Assembly: GCA_900541965.1 (NCBI GenBank)
Contig: UQLN01000047.1
Location: 1-35,287 of the forward strand
DNA: 35,287 bases
DNA from: an uncultured Parabacteroides sp.
Lineage (GTDB): Bacteria; Bacteroidota; Bacteroidia; Bacteroidales; Tannerellaceae
Direction: 5' to 3'
Shown: positions 26,901 through 33,495 of the stretch, piece by piece
Numbering within the stretch: the first letter of the stretch is position 1
Layout of the letters: each line of letters begins with the position of its first letter
Translations under genes and position numbers: made by a program
Notes under the pieces: model-generated
What the model was told of the DNA's origin: nothing
The model's input: only the letters and a program-made list of their open reading frames with translations
Databases searched by the model: none

Positions 26901-27340
26901 CCATCCATATCGGATATGGCTCCATTGCTCGTCCCTTTTTCCATGATCGTAGCACCGGTAATAGGTTCTCCGTTATTATCTTTAATAGTACCGGAAATTT
27001 CTTTTTTACCAGAGGACGTTTTTTTTTGTTTGTCGGAAATAACAATGGATTTGGAAGATACAATATTGTACTCCAGGTTTTTTCCTGCTAATGCTTCGTT
27101 GAGTACGGAAGATACAGGAACTTTTGTTTGGGAAATGGTGATGTCTTTTGTTGCATCTATCACCACGTTTCGATAAGAAAAGCGATAAGTAGTTTGCTTT
27201 TCAATAGCAGAGAATATTTCTCTTAGAGAAACATTTTCCAGATGTATCGTTACTAGCTTTTCCTGTGCAAAAAGAGAAACAGAAAACAAGAATAGTAACG
27301 AAAACAAGGTTAACATCCTTAATCTTAAATGTTTGTTCAT
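23936..27340 (-). CDS. SusC/RagA-family TonB-dependent transporter with STN signalling domain
   Basis: A 1134-residue outer-membrane importer energised by TonB. Order: signal peptide (1-26, ending LFAQ), STN secretin/TonB short domain (about 28-103, LVTIHLENVSLREIFSAIEK), carboxypeptidase-regulatory-like domain (about 114-185), TonB-box/SusC signature LLDEVVVVGYGSMKKKDLTGA (from 189), plug (about 205-330, with the SusC motif VDVLKDASSAAIYGAKSANG), and a beta barrel to the C-terminal aromatic end (YTLGASITF). The STN domain is the piece that talks to a FecR anti-sigma factor, and such a gene lies immediately upstream. The locus is therefore built to switch on its own importer when substrate passes. 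The upstream gene pair ends in a terminator, so susC needs its own, probably sigma-dependent, promoter in 27341-27467. Confidence 0.96.
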   Translation of the reverse strand: MNKHLRLRMLTLFSLLFLFSVSLFAQEKLVTIHLENVSLREIFSAIEKQTTYRFSYRNVVIDATKDITISQTKVPVSSVLNEALAGKNLEYNIVSSKSIVISDKQKKTSSGKKEISGTIKDNNGEPITGATIMEKGTSNGAISDMDGHFSLKVAENGILQISYVGCVEQTIPTNNQTIFNIILKEDSRLLDEVVVVGYGSMKKKDLTGAITHVDAQKLANERPTTVQDILRSTAPGLIVEPSSSDAKETPKFHIRGKRSLKGGTEPLIVLNGVPFNGDLSEINPMDIESVDVLKDASSAAIYGAKSANGVVIITTKKGRGEKPTVQFDGSVGFATMGVSRKYYEPDEYLQYRSDYATSSNGFENQGYYSKPTAENLKKYNLTEEQWRNHDAIGQGSTNMEDIWLQRIGLGDVERRNYFADTPYDWYDATWQTGLRQNYNVSLSGQTSRVNYYWSLGYQDNEGNQVGDRFKNYRTNLRIDAKATDFLEVGANLILQSRDEGFQRVDWEGMCKNSPYSTPYNEDGSLNPWPMGNGHQAPGTNSFYNLSMFSKSAGTQTVTSNFFAKLTLPFNISYQFNFAPRYSWAQDRNWSSSESVFDTTHGSATRNSARSVVWTLDNIIKWNYTFAQKHLVDITLLQSAEQSQVWSESMTGKQFSPMDILEWHNMQSANEKTISSNDEKYTGDALMARLFYSFDNRYMLTASVRRDGFSAFGRSNPHATFPSLALAWNFSNESFFNWDPMSNGKLRISWGKNGNREIGIYQALSQLTTGSGISKYSYATSTGSLYELSTLQIERMSNNDLKWESTASWNVGLDFGFLNNRINGSLEWYYMPTTDLLMDRTLPNISGYSSVVTNLGKVVNSGFEISLHTLNIDNENFSWNTTFNLSHNKNRIKHLYYTYEDVLDQNGNIVGSKEVDDINRSWFIDKPMGTIWDVEMIGIWQENEAEEAAKYGQKPGDAKARDVNNDYRISQDDNVFLGQQDPKVRLSLRNDFVLFKNFDVSFNLYSYLGHKAATTDYLNYFDFTGDYLNTPVRNYWTPENQSNSYARLKSTLPSNVSPKKIISRDFIRLENISVGYKVPKKIATLLRTQDIRVYATIRNVAIWAFSKEWSKANYWDVETTGSMPRTYTLGASITF

Positions 27341-27467
27341 TTTAATAGTTTTTAGAATTAAACTTAGTGGTTCCTAAAGAATCGTTATCAATAGTAATGA
27401 CAGGGTCTGTTTTATTTAGTACCGAAGAAAATATATGTTAAAGAACATAAATGAGTATCCGGATATT
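27341..27467 (-). promoter_or_regulatory. Region expected to hold the susC promoter
   Basis: This 127-bp A/T-rich stretch lies between the terminator after fecR and the susC start. Because the terminator isolates susC from the sigma/anti-sigma unit, a promoter must lie here, presumably recognised by the adjacent ECF sigma factor. I cannot assign boxes. No TAnnTTTG match stands out on the minus strand, which fits an alternative sigma factor. Confidence 0.4.
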
Positions 27468-27497
27468 AAAAAAACCGCTTCCTTTTAGAAAGCGGTT
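27468..27497 (-). terminator. Intrinsic terminator after the sigma/anti-sigma genes
   Basis: An 8-bp stem of AACCGCTT (27473-27480) and AAGCGGTT (27490-27497) closes on a 9-base loop. On the minus strand it runs straight into a seven-base T tract. It lies 27 bases beyond the FecR stop codon and ends that transcription unit before susC. Confidence 0.85.
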
Positions 27498-27524
27498 CGA
27501 TATTGACTTTAAAGATTTCAGATT

Positions 27525-28493
27525 TTATTTCAGATAGATTTCTTTACCGTTGATAACAGCTCTTAAATGATATGAGTGTTCAAGCACTTTAAGCACTTCA
27601 TTCAGATTGGTGACAGGCAGAGTGCTGGTGAAGGGATCGTTGAGATAGTCTTTGCTTTCTATTTTTATACGTACATTATAATTTACTTCAATGGTACGAA
27701 TAACTTGCGATAGGGGGGTGTTGTGGAATACCATCTCACCATGCCTCCAGGCTGATATATCCTTTATGTGTTCATCATATACGACTGTTATGTTTCCGGT
27801 GGCATAATCCAGAATCGCCTTTTGGTTCTTATTTAAAATGACCTGTTTGTTTGTATGGGTAGACAACAACGAAACACGCCCTTCTTCCAAAGCCAATTCA
27901 GCTGTCCGGTCTGTATTCCTTACCAACAGGTTGAATTTAGTACCCAGTACTTTTACCTGAAGTCCTTGTGCATTAATAAAGAAAGGTATATCCATATCAT
28001 GCTTGACTTGAAAATAACCTTCTCCTCCAAAGTGAATATTTCGTTCTTTTTTATTGTAATCTTTAGGAAGATAGACAAGTCTGGATTCTGAATTGAGTGA
28101 AGCTATGCTTCCGTCCGGCAGTGTAACACTGGCACGTTCACCCTGTCCCGTTTCCACTACAATCTCATTAGATAATAAAATCGTATTTTCATGATACAAG
28201 TAGAAACTTAGTATTACAAAGACTGGTAATAGGACAGCTGCAGCCAACTGTGTCCAGCGAAGAACCAGGGAAAAGCGGTTACTTTGGGGTTTAACTCCCT
28301 GATCGATTTTGCCTTTTATTTTCTGCAACAGTTTGTCATCTACAGAAGAAGTATCGATCTCCTCATGTAGCCAGTCGTCAAGGAGCAGCCTCTCCAGGTC
28401 CTGATTATCCATCGCATTGGTACTTCTTTTAAGTTCCGATAGATCTTCAGGACTCAATTCATTTATTCTATATTTCTTTATCAAGTTATTCAT
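27525..28493 (-). CDS. FecR-family anti-sigma factor
   Basis: A 322-residue inner-membrane regulator. The cytoplasmic N-terminal part (about 1-78, INELSPEDLSELKR and LLLDDWLHEE) would hold the ECF sigma factor. One transmembrane helix follows (about 80-101), then a periplasmic FecR domain (about 108-205, ETGQGERASVTLPDGSIASLNSESRL and GGEGYFQVKHD) and a C-terminal DUF4974 domain (about 250-320, MVFHNTPLSQVIRTIEVNYN), which is thought to contact the transporter's STN domain. It is encoded 55 bases after the sigma factor gene and followed by a terminator, then susC. This is the standard Bacteroidetes trans-envelope arrangement. Confidence 0.94.
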   Translation of the reverse strand: MNNLIKKYRINELSPEDLSELKRSTNAMDNQDLERLLLDDWLHEEIDTSSVDDKLLQKIKGKIDQGVKPQSNRFSLVLRWTQLAAAVLLPVFVILSFYLYHENTILLSNEIVVETGQGERASVTLPDGSIASLNSESRLVYLPKDYNKKERNIHFGGEGYFQVKHDMDIPFFINAQGLQVKVLGTKFNLLVRNTDRTAELALEEGRVSLLSTHTNKQVILNKNQKAILDYATGNITVVYDEHIKDISAWRHGEMVFHNTPLSQVIRTIEVNYNVRIKIESKDYLNDPFTSTLPVTNLNEVLKVLEHSYHLRAVINGKEIYLK

Positions 28494-28548
28494 TCTATAC
28501 TATATATTATAGACAAACAATTATTTGATTCGTACTAATTAAACCGAT

Positions 28549-29118
28549 TTAATTAATAAATAATAACATAAGGTATATTCCAAGGCTTCCCAATTTCTCT
28601 TTAAGGCTTTTAAGTCCAAGGGAAAGCTGGTTTTTTACCGTTTGTTCACTCAGTGATAGTTTGTCTGCTATTTCTTTATTTGAGAATTGTTCTATTTTAG
28701 ACAAGGTAATTACTTTCTGTTGTGTTTCAGGCAGTGTTTTCAATATGGCACGAAACTTTGCTACAAATTCCTTATATTCTAGCCGGTATGAGGCATCATC
28801 TACCGAGTGTTCATTTACGTACTGAATATACTCTTCATATTCCGGTTGATTGATTTTAGTACGGAATGCATTGATGAGATAATGTTTTGTCATAATGAAA
28901 AGGAGAGGACGGAGTGTATCATCCTGTCGTATCTTTGCTCGGTTTGTCCAAAGCCTCATAAATACATCCTGTACAATTTCTTCTGATTCTTCCTGAGATT
29001 TTGTGAATTGCATGCTATACGCAAATAAACGTTTTGCGTACATCTGATATATCCTCTCAAAAGCTTTGTAAGAGTCGTTTTTCAATGACAGGATAAGCTG
29101 TGGCTCATTATCTTGCAT
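28549..29118 (-). CDS. ECF-type RNA polymerase sigma-70 factor
   Basis: A 189-residue extracytoplasmic-function sigma factor of the Bacteroidetes sus type. Region 2 is visible as YAKRLFAYSMQFTKSQEESE followed by EIVQDVFMRLWTNR, and region 4 as LPETQQKVITLSKIEQFSNK with EIADKLSLSEQTVKNQLS. It ends in the short hydrophobic tail LGIYLMLLFIN common in this group. I chose the ATG at 29116-29118 (MQDNEPQLILS) over a TTG seven codons upstream, because the ATG is preceded by GGAAAAA and gives the usual length. It is paired with FecR and presumably drives the susC promoter when the anti-sigma factor releases it. Confidence 0.93.
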   Translation of the reverse strand: MQDNEPQLILSLKNDSYKAFERIYQMYAKRLFAYSMQFTKSQEESEEIVQDVFMRLWTNRAKIRQDDTLRPLLFIMTKHYLINAFRTKINQPEYEEYIQYVNEHSVDDASYRLEYKEFVAKFRAILKTLPETQQKVITLSKIEQFSNKEIADKLSLSEQTVKNQLSLGLKSLKEKLGSLGIYLMLLFIN

Positions 29119-29193
29119 TTGTTTTTCCAAAATACTCAATTAGATTAATCTCGATATCTGTCCTTTTTGGGCTTGGAACCCCTTTTCCGTCTG

Positions 29194-29226
29194 CAAAGTT
29201 AGTTATTTTTTTTAAAATTTACAACA
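29194..29226 (-). promoter_or_regulatory. Promoter for the ECF sigma/FecR unit
   Basis: The minus strand has -7 box TAACTTTG (29194-29201) followed by C, and an upstream TTGTAA (about 29221-29226) spaced about 19 bp that can act as the -33 element. Transcription would start near 29187, giving a leader of about 70 bases. The -33 part reaches close to the end of the M3 peptidase gene. Confidence 0.55.
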
Positions 29227-29237
29227 GTATTTTTGTC

Positions 29238-31286
29238 CTATTTTATCCCGTTCCGCCTCAGCAAAGCATCTATAGTCGGTTCCTGGCCGCGGAAACGTTT
29301 ATAGAGAATGTCCGGGTCTTCCGTTCCGCCTTTGGAAAGAACGTTATCGCGGAAAGATCGGGCTACGTCCTTGTTAAATATGCCTGCGGCTTTGAATACG
29401 GAGAAGGCATCGGCATCCAGTACTTCCGCCCATTTATAACCATAGTATCCGGCAGAATATCCCCCTGAGAAAATATGCCCGAAACTGCTGCTCATCAACG
29501 TTCCCGGTATTTCAGGCAGGATAACGGTGTGTTTCCATGCCTCTTTTTCAAAAGCGATTACGTCGCCTTCAAATGAGGTGACCTGCGTATGCCATGCCAT
29601 ATCCAGAAAGCCGAAACTCAACTGGCGGCAACAAGCATATCCGGCATTGAAGTTGGAGGCATCTATCAGGCTTTGTACCAATTCTCCGGGGATTTTTTCT
29701 CCGGTCTGATAGTGAACGGCTATCAGGTCGAGAAACTCCTTTTCGGTCAGCCAGTTTTCCATCAGTTGGGAAGGGAGTTCAACAAAGTCGCGGTATACAT
29801 TCGTACCGGAAAGGCTGGCATACGTGCCGGCAGCCAGCATGCCGTGCAAGGCGTGCCCGAACTCGTGGAGCAGTGTGTTCACTTCATCAAAGGTAAGTAA
29901 TGACGGTTTGGTATCGGTCGGACGGGTAAAATTCATTACGATAATAATCTGCGGGCGGCTGTCATGTCCGTTCTCCTCCTTATACTGCTCTTTTACGCTA
30001 TTCATCCAGGCACCCGATTGTTTTCCGTCGCGTGGGTGGAAGTCTGTATAGAGGATAGAAAGGAATTTCCCGTCGGAGTCGTAAACCTCATAAGCGTCTA
30101 CTTCCGGATGGTAAACCGGGATGGTTTTATTTTCTTTGAATGTAATGCCATACAGGCGGGTGGCAAGGTCGAACACCCCTTTCTTCACATGGCTTAATTC
30201 GAAATAGGGGCGGGTCATTTCATCGTTTACTTTAAAACGGATGTCTTTCAGTTTCTCTGAATAATAACTCCAGTCCCACGGCATAACAGTGATGTTTTCC
30301 TGCTCTGTTCCCATGGCAAAACCTTGTACCGCATTATATTCGTTTATGGCAACCGGCTTGTAAGCTGCCAGCAAATCGTTTAGCAGTTTATATACGCGGC
30401 CGGGTGTTTTTGCCATTGTATGTTTCAGTTTGTATTCGGCGTAGTCTTTGCATCCCATCAACCGGGCTATTTCCAGCCGGATATTCACTATTTTACGGAT
30501 AATCTCTTTATTATCGAATTCGTCTCCTTTATTGCCGATACTCATAAACTCCCTGTACATGGCTTCACGTAGGCTACGCACGGCGGAATAACGCATAAAG
30601 GGAATATAGCTTGGAGCGGAAAGGTTAAACATCCATCCGCTTTTTTCTTTTTCTTTGGCACGGAGAGCTGCTGCTTCCCGGATACTTTCGGGTAGTCCTT
30701 CCAGTTCTTTTTCATCCGTGATAAGCAATTCGTAACGGTTCTTATCCTTCAAGGTATTCTGGTCGAATGTAAGTTGCAGGAGGCTGAGCTCCGTGCTTAA
30801 TTTTCTGTATTTCTCTTTGTCTTCCGGGTTTAGATTGGCACCGCGGATGGAGAATGCTTCAAATGTTTCTTCCAGTAAACGCGCATCTTCAATGGATAGT
30901 TGTAGCTGGTCTTTTTGCTCGTATATATTTTTTATACGGGTAAACAATTGTTCGTTTAGGTAAATGTTATTTGAAGACTCCGATAGTTTGGGGGATATGC
31001 GTTGGGATATATCCATCATTTCATCATCGGCTTCGGCACTTAGTACGTTGAAAAATACCGAACTGACCCGCTCCAACAATTTTCCGCTGCGTTCCAAGGC
31101 AACAACCGTGTTGTCGAATGTCGCAGGTTCTTGGTTGCAGGCAATCTTCTGTACTTCTTCATCCAATTGGCGGATGGCTTCATCGAAAGCCGGTTCGTAA
31201 TGTTCGATACGTATCTTATCGAAAGGAGGAGTGGCAAAAGGAGTATTATAGGTGTTTAATAACGGATTATCAGTTATTTGTATCAT
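29238..31286 (-). CDS. M3-family metallopeptidase (peptidyl-dipeptidase Dcp / oligopeptidase type)
   Basis: A 682-residue zinc peptidase that cleaves short peptides. The opening NTPFATPPFDKIRIEHYEPAF is the typical Dcp N terminus. The zinc site LLHEFGHALHGML carries His474, Glu475 and His478, with the third ligand expected about 28 residues later near the DFVELPSQLMENW block. SGGYSAGYYGYKWAEVLDADAF near the C terminus is also a family hallmark. There is no signal peptide, so it is cytoplasmic. It is transcribed on the same strand as the dCMP deaminase operon at the other side of the accessory locus, and the two were probably neighbours before the insertion. Confidence 0.94.
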   Translation of the reverse strand: MIQITDNPLLNTYNTPFATPPFDKIRIEHYEPAFDEAIRQLDEEVQKIACNQEPATFDNTVVALERSGKLLERVSSVFFNVLSAEADDEMMDISQRISPKLSESSNNIYLNEQLFTRIKNIYEQKDQLQLSIEDARLLEETFEAFSIRGANLNPEDKEKYRKLSTELSLLQLTFDQNTLKDKNRYELLITDEKELEGLPESIREAAALRAKEKEKSGWMFNLSAPSYIPFMRYSAVRSLREAMYREFMSIGNKGDEFDNKEIIRKIVNIRLEIARLMGCKDYAEYKLKHTMAKTPGRVYKLLNDLLAAYKPVAINEYNAVQGFAMGTEQENITVMPWDWSYYSEKLKDIRFKVNDEMTRPYFELSHVKKGVFDLATRLYGITFKENKTIPVYHPEVDAYEVYDSDGKFLSILYTDFHPRDGKQSGAWMNSVKEQYKEENGHDSRPQIIIVMNFTRPTDTKPSLLTFDEVNTLLHEFGHALHGMLAAGTYASLSGTNVYRDFVELPSQLMENWLTEKEFLDLIAVHYQTGEKIPGELVQSLIDASNFNAGYACCRQLSFGFLDMAWHTQVTSFEGDVIAFEKEAWKHTVILPEIPGTLMSSSFGHIFSGGYSAGYYGYKWAEVLDADAFSVFKAAGIFNKDVARSFRDNVLSKGGTEDPDILYKRFRGQEPTIDALLRRNGIK

Positions 31287-31411
31287 ATTAATTGTTCTGT
31301 TTATGTTATTTCTAAATGGAGTGCAAGTTATTAAAAAATTGCGGATTGTACAATTCCCCCGTTGGGCTCTGTTCCTGTAGGTTCCTTTCTTTATTTACAG
31401 GTATGTTTTTC

Positions 31412-31477
31412 CCGGTCCATAGTTATGGTTTTCCGAAATCATAACTATGATTTTCAAAAACCATAACTATGGACCGG
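31412..31477. repeat. Three 12-bp palindromes at exact 22-bp spacing inside a long inverted repeat
   Basis: Three copies of a near-palindromic core start at 31417 (CCATAGTTATGG), 31439 (TCATAACTATGA) and 31461 (CCATAACTATGG), each exactly 22 bp apart. The outer copies belong to a perfect 21-bp inverted repeat (31412-31432 and 31457-31477). The middle copy is itself a perfect inverted repeat with 8-bp arms, AAATCATA and TATGATTT (31436-31453). The result is a nested hairpin of 66 bp. It may be a dispersed intergenic repeat element or an array of protein-binding sites on one helical face. Confidence 0.85.
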
Positions 31478-31601
31478 AGAATATTATATAATTTATACCT
31501 GTATTATCTTAAAACGGTTTGCGTTGATATATCAATTGTTTTATATCGGATAATTACTAATCCTTGATTTTCCAGACGGCCGGGACAATTAAATAATACT
31601 A

Positions 31602-31617
31602 ATTAGAATCTTCTAAT
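31602..31617. repeat. Short perfect inverted repeat, operator-like
   Basis: ATTAGAA (31602-31608) and TTCTAAT (31611-31617) with a 2-base spacer, about 200 bp upstream of the first lipoprotein gene. The symmetry is typical of a dimeric regulator site, but in A/T-rich DNA it could be chance. Confidence 0.3.
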
Positions 31618-31761
31618 AATATTCAAAATCATAGTGTTTACAGGAGTTTCACCAATAAACTGTTTCTACTTGACAGACTGTATATTAACCTCGGGCTATG
31701 CAGAACTGAACTTATTTCTGTTCCTATACGTTCCCTATATAGACGAAGTCGTTAGAATCGT

Positions 31762-31783
31762 CACATTTCAGTTGGTAAATGTG
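31762..31783 (+). repeat. Leader hairpin ahead of the first lipoprotein gene
   Basis: CACATTT (31762-31768) and AAATGTG (31777-31783) with an 8-base loop, ending 32 bases before the GTG start at 31816. It could affect translation of the leader. The stem is A/T-rich and short. Confidence 0.3.
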
Positions 31784-31815
31784 GCATATTGTTCCACTTT
31801 TAAACATTTACGAAT

Positions 31816-33470
31816 GTGAAAACTTTATTTATTTTTATGCTTATTTTGATTGCATTTTATTCCTGTCAGGTGGATGATCCAATCAATATTGAAGATTCAC
31901 CGGTTGCGGCCGGTAAGGGCAATGATGCCATGGATGTAACTACCCAACCGGGTAGCTACCTGATTTGGCTCAATGGAAAGAGTACAGAAACAAAGAAGAT
32001 CGCAGATGAGCTGCAAACTGTGAACCATTATGACAAGATGTTGTCTTTTAACGATTTGCCCGGAGCTGATAAGTCGGCGACACTGGTTACAATGGCTGGA
32101 GACACTCTGAATGACCTGACTGTCGTTGGCAATGCAGCCGATTTTATTGCGGGTGCTTACACTCCTGAAATGATACAGGATATTCGTCATGACCGGCAAG
32201 GGGTAATTGTGATTGCCAATGACGGTAAAAGCGAAGACCTGAAGGCGCAGATGCTGAAGCTTTTCGGACTTTATGTAGATAAGGGATATTATAAAGCCAG
32301 CTTCCCGCGTGAGCAGCGGTATGCTTATTATGATGTAAATGACCCGGATGCTTTGAAGAAACTTTGCGGTACGACCGGGCTTAATCCTGATACACGCAGT
32401 ATAGTTTCTTCTTCCGGACCTACGGATGACCCGTCGGCGCCGGAAGTAACCGCACGGGCTTTGCATGCTATGAAGAAAATATATATCAGCAACCGCTTTT
32501 ATGTCTATACCAGCGATTACAAGTATCACATGACGGGGTATGAATCGCTGTTGCCTTATACGGCAGAAATACGGGATTACGTCCCGCGGGATGACAAAAA
32601 GTATGATGGGATGGTTGACAGGGAATGGACCATCGATGCTTATAACCTGCGTATCTATGCTCCAACCAATGGAGATAATATGATTGCCGTCTATAGCTCG
32701 GGAGGCAACGGATTTTCCAACAGGCTCGACAATTCGTTGGTGTCCCTGAACAATCCGCCTATGTATGAAGTCTGGGCTTTAATCTGGGGACTGCGCAATA
32801 ATGCCTATACGAAGATTAATATCCGTGACGGCCAACATTCGGTACTGAACCTGAAACTGGTTGATTTTGCACCTGGCCTGCCGGAAACTGAAAGTACCAT
32901 CGGCCATTCGTACAACAAAAGCGTAGGTTTTGATTTGGGAGCAAGCCCTGTACTGAAGGGGGATTACCGTTGGGGGAAATCCATAACGTACCAACTGGCG
33001 GAGATGACCCGTGAAGTGGCACGTACTATCACCGATCCCGAAATGGATTTTTGCTGGAAGTGGTATCCCGAAACCCTTTTCCGGGGGAGTAAGGCGATGA
33101 AGGAGAATGGCATGATTGATGGTGCTGCCATGATTTCGCCTGCATGGTACGAGATACTCTATGACCATGTGGCGGGCACTCCGGGTACGGACAATGTTTT
33201 TGCGATTATGACAATGATTTGCAGTTTAACCAGAACTTGCTCAACTATCAACAGGAGTGTGCCATCACTGCCCGTACGACTGGTGCGTCGGCCGGTGTGG
33301 TAGCAGTTGAAATTACCGATGGAATGACGTTGCAGCGTGGAGGGGCCTGGTTCACAAGCTGGGGAAAAGCTGTATTGCATCCTCTGCCCAGTAGCAGCGG
33401 CACGGCCTATGATACAACGGTAGATGTACATAAAACCACTACGGTATGGATTGACTATAATAATTGGTAA
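31816..33470 (+). pseudogene. Lipoprotein of unrecognised family, interrupted by a one-base frameshift
   Basis: The frame opens at a GTG (MKTLFIFMLILIAFYSC, lipobox Cys17, followed by QVDDPINIED) and runs 495 codons to a stop at 33303. From about 33202 its residues no longer match the downstream paralogue. The matching C terminus instead appears in another frame ending at 33470 (FNQNLLNYQQECAI ... TTTVWIDYNNW). Adding one T to the five-T run at 33197-33201 joins the frames smoothly into about 551 residues (NVFCDYDNDLQFNQN). The protein shares GGNGF, an aromatic IWGL/IWNL block and the VVxVxxTDxMxLQ C-terminal block with its neighbour. The family is not recognised. An exported, cell-surface location is likely. 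Either the gene is broken, it is phase-variable at the T run, or the sequence has an error. Confidence 0.75.
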
Positions 33471-33495
33471 AACGAACCATTAAAAAGAGATTGGG

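Larger units (their letters stand above)
31287..31815. other. 529-bp intergenic region with palindrome array and inverted repeats
   Basis: The region is divergent between the M3 peptidase and the first lipoprotein gene. It holds the 66-bp palindrome array (31412-31477), a perfect short inverted repeat at 31602-31617, and a leader hairpin at 31762-31783. A 61-codon reading frame at 31634-31819 has no recognisable features and is probably not a gene. No clear TAnnTTTG promoter with a -33 partner is visible for the lipoprotein gene. Confidence 0.5.

Noticed and set aside
5934..29118. Calling the locus a rhamnogalacturonan-II or RG-I pectin locus
   Set aside because: GH106 and GH78 are found in such loci, but lyases, GH28, GH105 and esterases are all missing, so the evidence for pectin is thin.
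31412..31477. CRISPR-like array
   Set aside because: Only three palindromic cores of 12 bp with 10-bp spacers, no cas genes, and alternating symmetry. It does not fit a CRISPR.
31634..31819. A 61-codon open frame ahead of the first lipoprotein
   Set aside because: Rich in aromatic and hydrophobic residues, without a signal peptide pattern, family motif or convincing ribosome-binding site. It overlaps the start of the real gene.
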